Origin: Desulfobacterales bacterium | GTDB lineage: Bacteria > Desulfobacterota > Desulfobacteria > Desulfobacterales > Desulfosalsimonadaceae | Direction: 5' to 3' | Length of the DNA stretch: 27,228 nucleotides | NCBI GenBank assembly: GCA_007127175.1 | Contig: SKZX01000359.1 | Span: forward strand, 1-27,228 | In this document: positions 14,966 to 23,003 of the stretch, one piece after another | How the letters are laid out: the number at the start of each line of letters is the position of its first letter | Numbering within the stretch: the stretch's first letter is position 1 | Translations under genes and position numbers: made by a program | The notes under the pieces: generated by a model | What the model was told of the DNA's origin: nothing | What the model saw: the letters and a program-made list of their open reading frames with translations, nothing else | Database searches by the model: none

Positions 14966-15943
14966 ATGAGCCCGACAGCCCTTACGAAGCTGATTGATTC
15001 GTTTATCGATTTTCTTGCCGCGGAAAAAGGGTATTCCGACAATACCTGCAGGGCCTATGCACGGGATCTGCTGGATTTTCTGAATTATTTTACGGCCAAC
15101 CGGGAAATGGTGACCGGGGCCGCAGGCGGCCTGAAAGAGGCTTCCAGCCCGGAGGGGCAGGGTCCAGCCCTGAGCCGGGACATTGAGCAGGTCAGCGCAC
15201 TGGTCATACGGAGTTACCTCGGGTTTCTGCACAAGCAGCAGATTAAGAAAACGTCGGTTTCAAGAAAAATTTCAGCGATCCGGTCGTTTTTCAAATATCT
15301 TGAAAAACATGGTGCAATAAGGGAAAGCCCGGCGTTGAACGTGGTTGCGCCGAAGCTTGAAAAGACCATCCCGACGTATCTGACGGTTGACGAGGTGTTT
15401 CACCTGCTGGATTCCATTGAGACAAAAACCCTTGCCGGAAAGAGAAACCGGGCTATTTTTGAGCTCCTGTATTCCACAGGCATCCGGGTGTCCGAGCTTG
15501 TGGGCCTCAACGTCGAGCATGTGGATTTTGAAAAACGGATTTTGAGGGTTAAAGGGAAGGGCTCGGTTGAGCGGATCATCCCTTTCGGTGAAAAGGCGCG
15601 CTCCGCCGTTCTTGAATACCGTGAAAATTTGCAGGGGAACCGGCACCAGGCCCCGGACGTCTGGAAGGGGCCGCTTTTTTTGAACAAAAACGGCGGGCGG
15701 TTGACCGACCGGTCGGTCGCCAGAATTTTAAACGATACGGCTGTAAAAGCGAATCTTGCAATGCCCGTATCGCCGCATGATCTGCGGCATACGTTTGCGA
15801 CGCACCTGCTCGATGCGGGACTCGATCTTCGAATGGTCCAGGAGATGCTGGGGCACAAAAGCCTTTCCACTACGCAGAAGTATACCCACGTCAGCATCGA
15901 CCGGCTCATGGCGGCCTATGACAGCGCGCATCCTAGGAAGTAA
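14966..15943 (+). CDS. xerC: Tyrosine recombinase XerC
   Basis: XerC with XerD resolves chromosome dimers at dif sites. The 325-residue protein has an N-terminal core-binding SAM-like domain (about 5-113) and a C-terminal catalytic domain. All six catalytic residues are visible: R174 (TGIRVSEL), K198 (GKGSVER), H271 and R274 (PHDLRHTF), H297 (MLGHKSL) and the nucleophile Y306 (QKYTHVS). An insertion of roughly 25 residues (about 45-70, Gly/Glu/Ser/Pro-rich) interrupts the N-terminal domain relative to typical XerC. The neighbouring hslV-hslU supports XerC over a phage integrase: xerC-hslV-hslU is also the order codV-clpQ-clpY in Bacillus. Confidence 0.93.
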   Translation: MSPTALTKLIDSFIDFLAAEKGYSDNTCRAYARDLLDFLNYFTANREMVTGAAGGLKEASSPEGQGPALSRDIEQVSALVIRSYLGFLHKQQIKKTSVSRKISAIRSFFKYLEKHGAIRESPALNVVAPKLEKTIPTYLTVDEVFHLLDSIETKTLAGKRNRAIFELLYSTGIRVSELVGLNVEHVDFEKRILRVKGKGSVERIIPFGEKARSAVLEYRENLQGNRHQAPDVWKGPLFLNKNGGRLTDRSVARILNDTAVKANLAMPVSPHDLRHTFATHLLDAGLDLRMVQEMLGHKSLSTTQKYTHVSIDRLMAAYDSAHPRK

Positions 15944-15973
15944 TCACGGGGGAAATAATCACGGGAAATCCTC

Positions 15974-16009
15974 CAGGGGACAGATTTCCAATCTGTCTCC
16001 CGGGTCGAA
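15974..16009 (+). repeat. Short hairpin repeat (GGGGACAG family), xerC-hslV gap
   Basis: GGGGACAGATT pairs with AATCTGTCTCCC around a short TCC loop and ends in GGGTCGAAG. Compared with the 278 copy, the stem has AGATT/AATCT in place of AGACT/AGTCT, a paired change. Confidence 0.85.
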
Positions 16010-16107
16010 GATTCAACCCCCCAGGCAGCCGGCGTTCTCGAAACGCCCTCCGGGGACATGCAGTTAATAAGGCTTAACACGTTTAATCAGGCGGAAAGCA
16101 GACGCGC

Positions 16108-16671
16108 ATGAATTTTCACGGAACAACCATACTGGCAGTGCGGCACAACGGCAAAGTCACGGTGGCCGGCGACGGCCAGGTCACGCTCAACACCACCGTG
16201 ATCAAGCACAAGGCCAGAAAAGTCCGAAGAATCTACAACGACCGGATTATCGTGGGCTTTGCCGGCGCCACCGCGGACGCGTTGAACCTGTCGGAAAAAC
16301 TTGAGGGCAAGCTGGAACGCTACAACGGCAACCTGATCCGGGCGGCCGTGGAGCTGGCCAGGGACTGGCGGACCGACAAGTTCCTCAGGCGCCTGGAAGC
16401 CATGATGATCGCAGTGGATGCCGAGCAGATGCTGCTGATATCAGGAAACGGGGACGTGATCGAACCGGATGCGCCCGTCCTGGGCATCGGTTCCGGCGGG
16501 GTTGCGGCCCATGCAGCAGCAACAGCCCTTCTGGCCCATGCAGACAGGCTGGGTATGGACTCCCGGACCATCGTCACGGAGGCCATGCAGATCGCCTCCA
16601 GCCTGTGCATCTATACCAACACGGCCTTTTCCATCGAGGAAATCGAAAACAACCCTGATAAGCCGTCTTGA
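16108..16671 (+). CDS. hslV: ATP-dependent protease subunit HslV (ClpQ)
   Basis: HslV forms the double-hexamer proteolytic core of the HslUV protease and uses an N-terminal threonine as nucleophile. The 187-residue protein matches the family throughout (GDGQVTLN, KARKVRRIYND, GFAGATADAL, IGSGG). Its N-terminus is MNFHG before the TT pair (T6, T7), whereas proteobacterial HslV usually has the threonine straight after Met. Bacillus ClpQ has a similar short lead. Here exposing threonine would need removal of five residues. No other start codon lies closer. A CGGAAAG about 12 bases upstream may serve as ribosome-binding site. hslU follows after 169 bp. Confidence 0.96.
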   Translation: MNFHGTTILAVRHNGKVTVAGDGQVTLNTTVIKHKARKVRRIYNDRIIVGFAGATADALNLSEKLEGKLERYNGNLIRAAVELARDWRTDKFLRRLEAMMIAVDAEQMLLISGNGDVIEPDAPVLGIGSGGVAAHAAATALLAHADRLGMDSRTIVTEAMQIASSLCIYTNTAFSIEEIENNPDKPS

Positions 16672-16738
16672 ATCCGGTCTTCCGGCAAAGGTCGCGGAAG
16701 CATCAACAGCTGCAGGTTTCCAAAAATTTTGTCGGACC

Positions 16739-16775
16739 ATCGAAATCGAAATCGAAATCGGGATCGAAATCGAAA
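16739..16775 (+). repeat. Hexanucleotide tandem repeat between hslV and hslU
   Basis: Units of ATCGAA repeat about six times, with one changed unit (ATCGGG), ending in a run of seven A. A repeat of this kind can change length by slippage. It lies about 65 bp upstream of the hslU start. Confidence 0.85.
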
Positions 16776-16840
16776 AAAATGGACTGCGTGGGATCAATAG
16801 CCTTTTCAGATCATTAAAGACAGAAAGCACTGCAAACATT

Positions 16841-18226
16841 ATGAACGAGCTCAAACCCTCTGAAATCGTAGGCGAGTTGGATAAATACATCGTGGGGCAG
16901 GGCAAGGCCAAGCGGTCGGTCGCCATCGCACTGCGCAACCGGTGGCGCCGGCGCATGGTTTCCCCGGACCTCAAGGATGAAATCGCACCCAAAAACATCA
17001 TCATGATCGGCCCCACGGGCGTGGGGAAAACCGAGATCGCCAGGCGCCTGTCCAAGCTGACTGATTCACCGTTCTACAAGGTCGAGGCGTCGAAATTCAC
17101 CGAGGTCGGATACGTGGGGCGGGACGTGGAATCCATGGTCCGGGACCTTCTGGAGCTGACCATCGGCATGCTCAGGGAACGAGAGCAGGAGGCCGTCTCC
17201 GGCAGGGCTATGGAAATTGCCGAAGACCGGCTCCTTGATATCCTGCTGCCGGAATCGGATTCACGTAAAAAATCGTCTGCCAGTGAAGAACGGCAGGTCC
17301 AGGGGGACACCTTTCTGCTGGAGAGCGAACCTGCTGCCGCATCTTCGGCAACCCGTGAAAAGCTCAGGAAAATGCTACGCGACGGAAAGCTCGACAACCG
17401 GTTCGTGGACCTGGAAACCCATGACCGGCCCATGCCCATGCTCGAGATTTTCTCAAATACCGGCATGGAGGAAATGGGCATCAACTTCAAGGATATGCTG
17501 GGCAGCATCCTCCCCCGGGGAGCCCCGAGAAAACGCCGCGTCACCGTGGCTGACGCCCTGAAGATCCTTGCCCAGGCGGAAGCCCAGTCCCTCGTGGACA
17601 ATGAGAAGGTGACCCGGGAGGCCATTGAAAAAGTGGAGCAGACCGGGATTATTTTTCTCGACGAAATCGACAAGGTCACCGGCAAGGAAGGCGGCCACGG
17701 CCCGGACGTTTCCAGGGAGGGGGTTCAGCGGGACCTGCTTCCCATTGTGGAAGGAAGTTCGGTGAACACCAAGCACGGCCCGGTCAAGACGGATCACATC
17801 CTTTTCATCGCCTCCGGGGCTTTTCATACCAGCAAGCCCTCGGATCTCATACCGGAGCTGCAGGGGCGCTTTCCCATCCGCGTTGAGCTCAATTCCCTGG
17901 GAAAAGATGATTTTGTGCGTATCCTGACCGAGCCGAAAAATGCGCTTCTGCTTCAGTATATCGCCCTGCTCAGAACGGAAAACGTTACCGTGTCCTTTTC
18001 AGATGAGGCTGTGCAGGAAATCGCCCGTATGGCCGAAGAAGTGAACAACCAGGCTGAGAACATCGGTGCCCGGCGGCTTCATACGCTCATGGAGCACCTG
18101 CTCGAGGACATTCTTTTCGACGCCCCGGACATGGCCGGCCATGAGGTCCTGGTGGACAAGGCCTTTGTTGATGAAAAGCTGAAGGACGTCAAGGAAGACC
18201 AGGACCTGAGCCGGTACATTTTATAG
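16841..18226 (+). CDS. hslU: ATP-dependent protease ATPase subunit HslU (ClpY)
   Basis: HslU is the AAA+ unfoldase that feeds substrates to HslV. I chose the ATG at 16841, giving 461 residues beginning MNELKPSEIVGELDKYIVGQ, because this matches the family N-terminus. The same frame is open further upstream into hslV, but that part is not HslU-like. Walker A is GPTGVGKT (57-64), Walker B is IIFLDEIDK (about 269-277), and the sensor/arginine region reads ASGAFHTSKPSDLIPELQGRFPIR. The protein ends LSRYIL, the C-terminal tail that docks into HslV. The insertion (I) domain between the Walker motifs is full length. No clear ribosome-binding site precedes the start. Confidence 0.96.
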   Translation: MNELKPSEIVGELDKYIVGQGKAKRSVAIALRNRWRRRMVSPDLKDEIAPKNIIMIGPTGVGKTEIARRLSKLTDSPFYKVEASKFTEVGYVGRDVESMVRDLLELTIGMLREREQEAVSGRAMEIAEDRLLDILLPESDSRKKSSASEERQVQGDTFLLESEPAAASSATREKLRKMLRDGKLDNRFVDLETHDRPMPMLEIFSNTGMEEMGINFKDMLGSILPRGAPRKRRVTVADALKILAQAEAQSLVDNEKVTREAIEKVEQTGIIFLDEIDKVTGKEGGHGPDVSREGVQRDLLPIVEGSSVNTKHGPVKTDHILFIASGAFHTSKPSDLIPELQGRFPIRVELNSLGKDDFVRILTEPKNALLLQYIALLRTENVTVSFSDEAVQEIARMAEEVNNQAENIGARRLHTLMEHLLEDILFDAPDMAGHEVLVDKAFVDEKLKDVKEDQDLSRYIL

Positions 18227-18305
18227 GCTTGTATATTGCGTCAGCGCTGCATTGCTTTCCCCGTGGAAGGATGGCGGGTAGGGGGGATGGATTGAATGGC
18301 AGCCC

Positions 18306-18341
18306 CCAGGGGACAGATTTCCAATCTGTCTCCCGGGTCGA
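18306..18341 (+). repeat. Short hairpin repeat (GGGGACAG family), hslU-argB gap
   Basis: The sequence is almost identical to the copy at 15974: GGGGACAGATT, loop, AATCTGTCTCCC, GGGTCGAGG. It lies in the 173-bp space between hslU and argB. Confidence 0.85.
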
Positions 18342-18399
18342 GGAAAGATCCGCTCTCAAGCCAGTAACAGGATAATTATTAAGGGAATATACCGACAAT

Positions 18400-19275
18400 A
18401 TGAAACCCAATGTCGCAGACATACTGATCGAGGCGCTGCCCTACATCCGGTTTTTTTACGGCGCGACCATCGTCGTCAAATACGGCGGGCACGCCATGGT
18501 GGACGAGCAGCTGAAAGAGGATTTCGCCCGCGATATCACCCTGATGAAATTTATCGGCATGAACCCGGTGGTGGTTCACGGCGGCGGGCCGCAGATCAAC
18601 CAGGTGCTTGAGCGGATGGGCATCAGCCAGAAATTTGTCCGGGGGATGCGGTTTACCGACGAACAGACCATGGATGTGGTGGAAATGGTCCTGGGCGGAA
18701 AGGTCAACAAGTCCATTGTGGCACAGATCAACCGCCACGGCGGCAAATCCGTTGGGCTCACGGGTAAGGACGGCGGGCTGCTGCGTGCAATCAAGCTGCA
18801 GATCACCTACCAGCCCGATGAAGCCAAACCCCCGGAGATCCTGGATCCCGGAATGGTGGGCACTGTCACCTCGGTCAACGCGGATCTCATAAAAACGCTC
18901 TCCGGCCAGGGGTACATCCCCGTGATCGCGCCGGTGGGGGCCGGGAGCGAAGGGGAAACCTACAACATCAATGCAGACCTGGTCGCCGGCAAAGTGGCCG
19001 GCGCATTGTCCGCGACCCGCCTTATCTACCTGACGGATGTGGACGGCCTGCTGGATGCCGGCGGCAACCTGGTGTCGTCTGTCAACGCGACCTCTGTGCG
19101 CAAAATGATCGCGGACGGCACCATTTCCGGGGGTATGATCCCCAAGATCGAATATGCGCTGGAAGCCTTGAAAAGCGGTGTGGAAAAGGTTCAAATCATC
19201 AACGGCACGCGCCGGCACGCCCTGCTCCTGGAATTGTTCACCGACAAGGGCGTCGGCACGCAGGTAACGGGATAA
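18400..19275 (+). CDS. argB: Acetylglutamate kinase
   Basis: ArgB phosphorylates N-acetylglutamate, the second step of arginine synthesis and often the step inhibited by arginine. The 291-residue protein shows the amino-acid-kinase glycine motifs VVKYGGHAM (about 26-34) and VVHGGGPQIN (about 58-67). It also has the substrate region VGLTGKDGG and the C-terminal segment GGMIPKIEYALEAL. The N-terminal helix before the first motif (about 1-20) is of the kind seen in arginine-sensitive hexameric enzymes; sensitivity itself is inference. The ATG at 18400 has AAGGGA about 13 bases upstream. argB heads a same-strand arginine block, with argD only 5 bp downstream. Confidence 0.97.
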   Translation: MKPNVADILIEALPYIRFFYGATIVVKYGGHAMVDEQLKEDFARDITLMKFIGMNPVVVHGGGPQINQVLERMGISQKFVRGMRFTDEQTMDVVEMVLGGKVNKSIVAQINRHGGKSVGLTGKDGGLLRAIKLQITYQPDEAKPPEILDPGMVGTVTSVNADLIKTLSGQGYIPVIAPVGAGSEGETYNINADLVAGKVAGALSATRLIYLTDVDGLLDAGGNLVSSVNATSVRKMIADGTISGGMIPKIEYALEALKSGVEKVQIINGTRRHALLLELFTDKGVGTQVTG

Positions 19276-19280
19276 CCAAA

Positions 19281-20477
19281 ATGAATGAAAGCGACTGGAT
19301 AAATTTGGCAGACCAGGTCATTGCCAACACCTACAAACGCTTTCCCGTGGTGTTTGAAAGCGGGCAGGGGGCTGTGCTCACGGACGTTGAAGGGCGGGCT
19401 TACGTGGATTTCGTCGCCGGTATCGCGGTGTGCAACCTGGGGCACGCCAACCAGGGGGTGGCAGACGCTCTGGCGGCGCAGGCCAAAAAGCTCTTTCACG
19501 TGTCCAACCTGTTTTACACCACCCCCCAGGCGGAGCTGGCACAATGGCTGGTGGATCACAGTTTTGCCGACCGGGTGTTTTTCTGCAACAGCGGTGCGGA
19601 AGCCAATGAAGCCGCCATCAAGCTGGCCCGGAAGAATTTTTTTGACAAGGGCAACTACAACCGGTGGCGGATCATTGCCATGGAACAGTCCTTTCACGGT
19701 CGCACCTATGCCACGCTTTCAGCCACCGGCCAGAAAAAGGTGCGGGAGGGTTTCGAGCCCATTCTGGAGGGGTTTGATTTCGTGCCTTTCAATGACATCG
19801 ATGCGCTTGCGGCAAATGTGTCCGAAAAAACCTGTGCAGTCCTCCTGGAGCTGATCCAGGGGGAAGGCGGCGTGCTGTGTGCATCTCCCGAATACATAAA
19901 GGCAGCCCGACGGCTGTGCGATGAAACCGGTGCCATCCTGATTTTCGATGAAATTCAGACCGGCATGGGAAGGACCGGCAAACTTTTCGCCTATGAGCAC
20001 TACGGTGTGGCACCGGACATCATGACCCTGGCCAAGGCCCTGGGAAACGGGCTGCCTATCGGCGCCATGCTGGCCATGGAAGATGTTGTCCGCGCCTTTA
20101 CGCCCGGATCCCATGCGTCCACTTTCGGCGGAACGCCTGTTATCACTGCCGCCGCCCTGGAAGTGGTCCGGCAGATGGAAAGAGACGATATCCTCGCATC
20201 GTGCCGTGAGACCGGCGCGTATTTCAAAGAGCGGCTTACCGCGCTCAAGGACCGCCACGATGTGATCGCGGACGTCCGGGGGGTGGGGCTCATGCTCGGC
20301 ATGCGGCTCAAAACGGCCGGTGCGCCCATTGTGGAAGCGTGCATGAAAAAGGGGTATCTCATCAACTGCACCCAGGAAACCATACTCCGGTTTATTCCGC
20401 CCCTGGTCATCACCCGGGCGCAGGTGGACGGGCTGATCGCCTGTCTTGACGATATTTTCAGCAACACCCATACATGA
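19281..20477 (+). CDS. argD: Acetylornithine aminotransferase
   Basis: ArgD transfers an amino group from glutamate to N-acetylglutamate semialdehyde, giving N-acetylornithine; it uses PLP. The 398-residue protein has the fold-type I class III aminotransferase pattern. FCNSGAEANEAAIKLAR binds the cofactor phosphate, ESFH-like EQSFHGRTYATLS follows, and LIFDEIQTGMGRTG carries the PLP aspartate. The Schiff-base lysine is K252 in LAKALGNGLP. The start lies 5 bp after argB and the stop overlaps argF in an ATGA junction, so argB-argD-argF are one transcription unit. Many ArgD enzymes also act in lysine synthesis (DapC), which cannot be excluded here. Confidence 0.96.
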   Translation: MNESDWINLADQVIANTYKRFPVVFESGQGAVLTDVEGRAYVDFVAGIAVCNLGHANQGVADALAAQAKKLFHVSNLFYTTPQAELAQWLVDHSFADRVFFCNSGAEANEAAIKLARKNFFDKGNYNRWRIIAMEQSFHGRTYATLSATGQKKVREGFEPILEGFDFVPFNDIDALAANVSEKTCAVLLELIQGEGGVLCASPEYIKAARRLCDETGAILIFDEIQTGMGRTGKLFAYEHYGVAPDIMTLAKALGNGLPIGAMLAMEDVVRAFTPGSHASTFGGTPVITAAALEVVRQMERDDILASCRETGAYFKERLTALKDRHDVIADVRGVGLMLGMRLKTAGAPIVEACMKKGYLINCTQETILRFIPPLVITRAQVDGLIACLDDIFSNTHT

Positions 20478-21430
20478 TAGAACGGGCGGACATGGGAGCC
20501 GCCCTGGAGGTTATTTTGAAAAAAGACATATTGACCCTTTCAGACCTTGAACAAACGGATTTCAGCCTGTTTTTCCAAAGGGCGCAAGAGCTCAAGAGCC
20601 GGCATAAAAAAGGGATATGCGAAAAATCCCTGGCCGGCAAAACTGTCGGGCTGATTTTTGAGAAGCCCTCCACCCGGACCCGGATCTCCTTTGAGGCGGC
20701 GACCGCGCAGCTTGGCGGCACGCCTTTGTTCATCCAGGCGGGGGACACCCAGCTTTCCCGGGACGAGCCCGTTGCCGACACCGCCCGCGTTTTGGAGCGC
20801 TATCTCGACGCCCTTGTCCTGCGCACTTACTCTCAGGCCATGCAGGAAGAGTTCGCCCGGATCGCTTCAATCCCCATCATCAACGCCCTTACGGACCGGT
20901 TTCACCCCTGCCAGGTCCTGAGCGACCTGTTTACGGTAATCGAATTCAAGGGTGGACTTTCCGGCGTTAAGATCGCCTGGGTCGGAGACGGCAACAACAT
21001 GGCGCATTCCTGGATCAATGCCGCGGCAAAACTGGACTTTACACTGGCCCTGGCATGCCCCGAGGGATACATGCCCGATGCGGAAATCCTGTCCGCGGCC
21101 AAAGCTGTTGCAGGCGACCGGATTTCCGTCACCAGCGATCCGGTGGCCGCCGTTTCCGGTGCGGACGTGGTGAACACGGACGTGTGGGCCAGCATGGGGC
21201 AGGAGGCGCAAGCTGAAAAGCGGCGGCAGGTGTTCGCCCCGTTCCAGGTGAACAATGAGCTGCTTTCCCATGGGGCAAAAGACGTCATCGTCATGCACTG
21301 CCTTCCGGCGCACCGGGGGGAGGAAATCACCGCTGATGTGCTTGACGGCAGCCGATCGGTGGTCTGGGACCAGACGGAGAACAAGCTGCACATGCACAAG
21401 GCCATACTGGAAGTGCTGATTGCAGGGTAG
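20474..21430 (+). CDS. argF: Ornithine carbamoyltransferase
   Basis: ArgF joins carbamoyl phosphate and ornithine to give citrulline. The 318-residue protein shows the carbamoyl-phosphate site STRTR (66-70), HPCQ (144-147), the ornithine-binding segment DVWASMGQE and the C-terminal HCLPAHRGEEI motif with the catalytic cysteine. The ATG at 20474 overlaps the argD stop (ATGA). A second ATG at residue 7 could also be used, since many homologues begin near there. argG follows after 71 bp. Confidence 0.97.
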   Translation: MIERADMGAALEVILKKDILTLSDLEQTDFSLFFQRAQELKSRHKKGICEKSLAGKTVGLIFEKPSTRTRISFEAATAQLGGTPLFIQAGDTQLSRDEPVADTARVLERYLDALVLRTYSQAMQEEFARIASIPIINALTDRFHPCQVLSDLFTVIEFKGGLSGVKIAWVGDGNNMAHSWINAAAKLDFTLALACPEGYMPDAEILSAAKAVAGDRISVTSDPVAAVSGADVVNTDVWASMGQEAQAEKRRQVFAPFQVNNELLSHGAKDVIVMHCLPAHRGEEITADVLDGSRSVVWDQTENKLHMHKAILEVLIAG

Positions 21431-21501
21431 GCGGCATCGGCGCTTGAGTGCCCGGGCAACCGCAGCACAGATAAAAATTATATTTCCTACAGGAGCGACC
21501 C

Positions 21502-22704
21502 GTGTTGAAAGACGTTAAAAAAGTGGTGCTTGCGTATTCCGGCGGTCTCGACACGTCGGTTATTCTGAAATGGCTGGTTGAAACCTACAACTGCGAGGTG
21601 GTGGCATTTTCCGCGGACATCGGCCAGGCCGAAGAGCTCTCCGGCATCGAGGAAAAGGCTGTAAAAACCGGCGCCAGCAAGGTCTATATCGACGATCTGA
21701 CCGAGGATTTCGTTTCAAACTACGTGTTTCCCGCTTTTCGCGCCAACGTGATCTACGAGGGGCAGTATCTCCTGGGAACCTCCCTGGCGCGCCCCATCAT
21801 TGCCCGGCGGCAGATGGAGATCGCCGGTATTGAGGGGGCCGATGCCGTATCCCACGGGGCAACGGGCAAGGGAAACGACCAGGTCCGGTTCGAGTTGGCC
21901 TATTACGCAATGGACCCCCATATCACGGTGATTGCCCCGTGGCGCGAGTGGGACCTCAACTCCCGGACCGCGCTCATGGCGTTTGCTGAAAAACACGGGA
22001 TCCCCGTCACTTCCACCAAAGAAAAACCATACAGCACAGACCGGAACATCCTGCATATCAGCTATGAAGGCGGCATTCTCGAGGACCCGTGGAATGCGCC
22101 GCCTGAGGATATGTACACCCTGACGGTGTCACCGGAAAACGCACCGGATGCGGCGGAGACCATTGAAATCGATTTTGCCGGCGGTGACCCCGTGGCGGTA
22201 AACGGCAAATCGCTCAGCCCGGCCCGGCTCCTGGCCGAATTGAACCGCCTGGGCGGCAAACATGGCATCGGGCGCTGCGATATCGTGGAAAACCGGTTTA
22301 TCGGCATGAAGTCCAGGGGTGTGTATGAAACCCCGGGCGGGACCATTTTGCGCCTCGCGCACATGAACATGGAATCCATTACCATGGACCGCGAGGTCAT
22401 GCACCTCCGCGATTCCCTCATGCCCCGGTATGCCGAACTCATATACAACGGCTTCTGGTTTTCACCGGAGCGGGAACTCATGCAGACCATGATCGACCAG
22501 ACCCAGGCCAACGTCAGCGGCACGGTCCGGCTGGCGCTGTACAAGGGCGCCTGCCGGGTCACGGGCCGCCGGTCGGAGCGGTCCCTTTACAGCGAGGCTT
22601 TTGCAACCTTTGAGGACGACTCGGTTTTTCAGCAGAAGGATGCTGAAGGGTTTATCCGCTTAAACGCCTTGCGGCTGCGGATCCGGCGGCTTATGGAAAA
22701 ATAG
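21502..22704 (+). CDS. argG: Argininosuccinate synthase
   Basis: ArgG condenses citrulline and aspartate with ATP cleavage to argininosuccinate. The 400-residue protein has the PP-loop ATP site SGGLDTS (13-19) near its N-terminus. It also has SHGATGKGNDQVRFE, which belongs to the citrulline/aspartate site, and the usual DLNSRTALMAFAEKHGI segment. The start is GTG at 21502, with AGGAG at 21491-21495; the next codon is TTG, so initiation one codon later is equally possible. The 299-bp gap after this gene, before argH, is filled largely by hairpin repeats. Confidence 0.97.
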   Translation: MLKDVKKVVLAYSGGLDTSVILKWLVETYNCEVVAFSADIGQAEELSGIEEKAVKTGASKVYIDDLTEDFVSNYVFPAFRANVIYEGQYLLGTSLARPIIARRQMEIAGIEGADAVSHGATGKGNDQVRFELAYYAMDPHITVIAPWREWDLNSRTALMAFAEKHGIPVTSTKEKPYSTDRNILHISYEGGILEDPWNAPPEDMYTLTVSPENAPDAAETIEIDFAGGDPVAVNGKSLSPARLLAELNRLGGKHGIGRCDIVENRFIGMKSRGVYETPGGTILRLAHMNMESITMDREVMHLRDSLMPRYAELIYNGFWFSPERELMQTMIDQTQANVSGTVRLALYKGACRVTGRRSERSLYSEAFATFEDDSVFQQKDAEGFIRLNALRLRIRRLMEK

Positions 22705-22768
22705 ATCGGTTAATATAATAAACACCCGCTGCTTTTTTCGGGGGTTCTGGTCGAGCTTACTGGCCCGC

Positions 22769-22914
22769 CAGGGGACAGACTTCCAGTCTGTCTCCCGGGT
22801 TAATGTCGATATCCCATGGGCTTTGGCTTCGACCCGGGAGACGGAATTGAATTCCGTCCCCTGGGGACTGTTGGCATAGACCCAGAAGGCAAATTGGAAG
22901 TCTGTCCCCTGGAG
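22769..22914. repeat. Cluster of three GGGGACAG-family hairpins before argH
   Basis: Element 1 (22769-22800, plus strand) has stem GGGGACAGACTT/AGTCTGTCTCCC. Element 2 (22828-22864) is inverted, and its stem uses GACGGAATT/AATTCCGTC, a fully paired replacement of the usual bases. Element 3 (22877-22914) is also inverted; its GGGGACAGACTTCC arm is intact but the other arm has decayed. The cluster fills most of the 299-bp argG-argH gap. Confidence 0.85.
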
Positions 22915-23003
22915 GCTTTGACCCAAAGGCCGGCAGCACGCAATAATGGCCCTGTACCCTGTCATACGGGGCCCCATAAAACCCAAACGAACGGAATGCC
23001 AAA

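Noticed and set aside
14966..15943. Phage or integron integrase, as a sign of a mobile island
   Set aside because: The motif set and the xerC-hslV-hslU order fit chromosomal XerC. No att duplication or other mobile genes are seen nearby.
16469..16840. Upstream extension of the hslU frame by 124 codons
   Set aside because: It lies within hslV and the repeat-bearing gap and is unlike HslU. The family N-terminus begins at the ATG at 16841.
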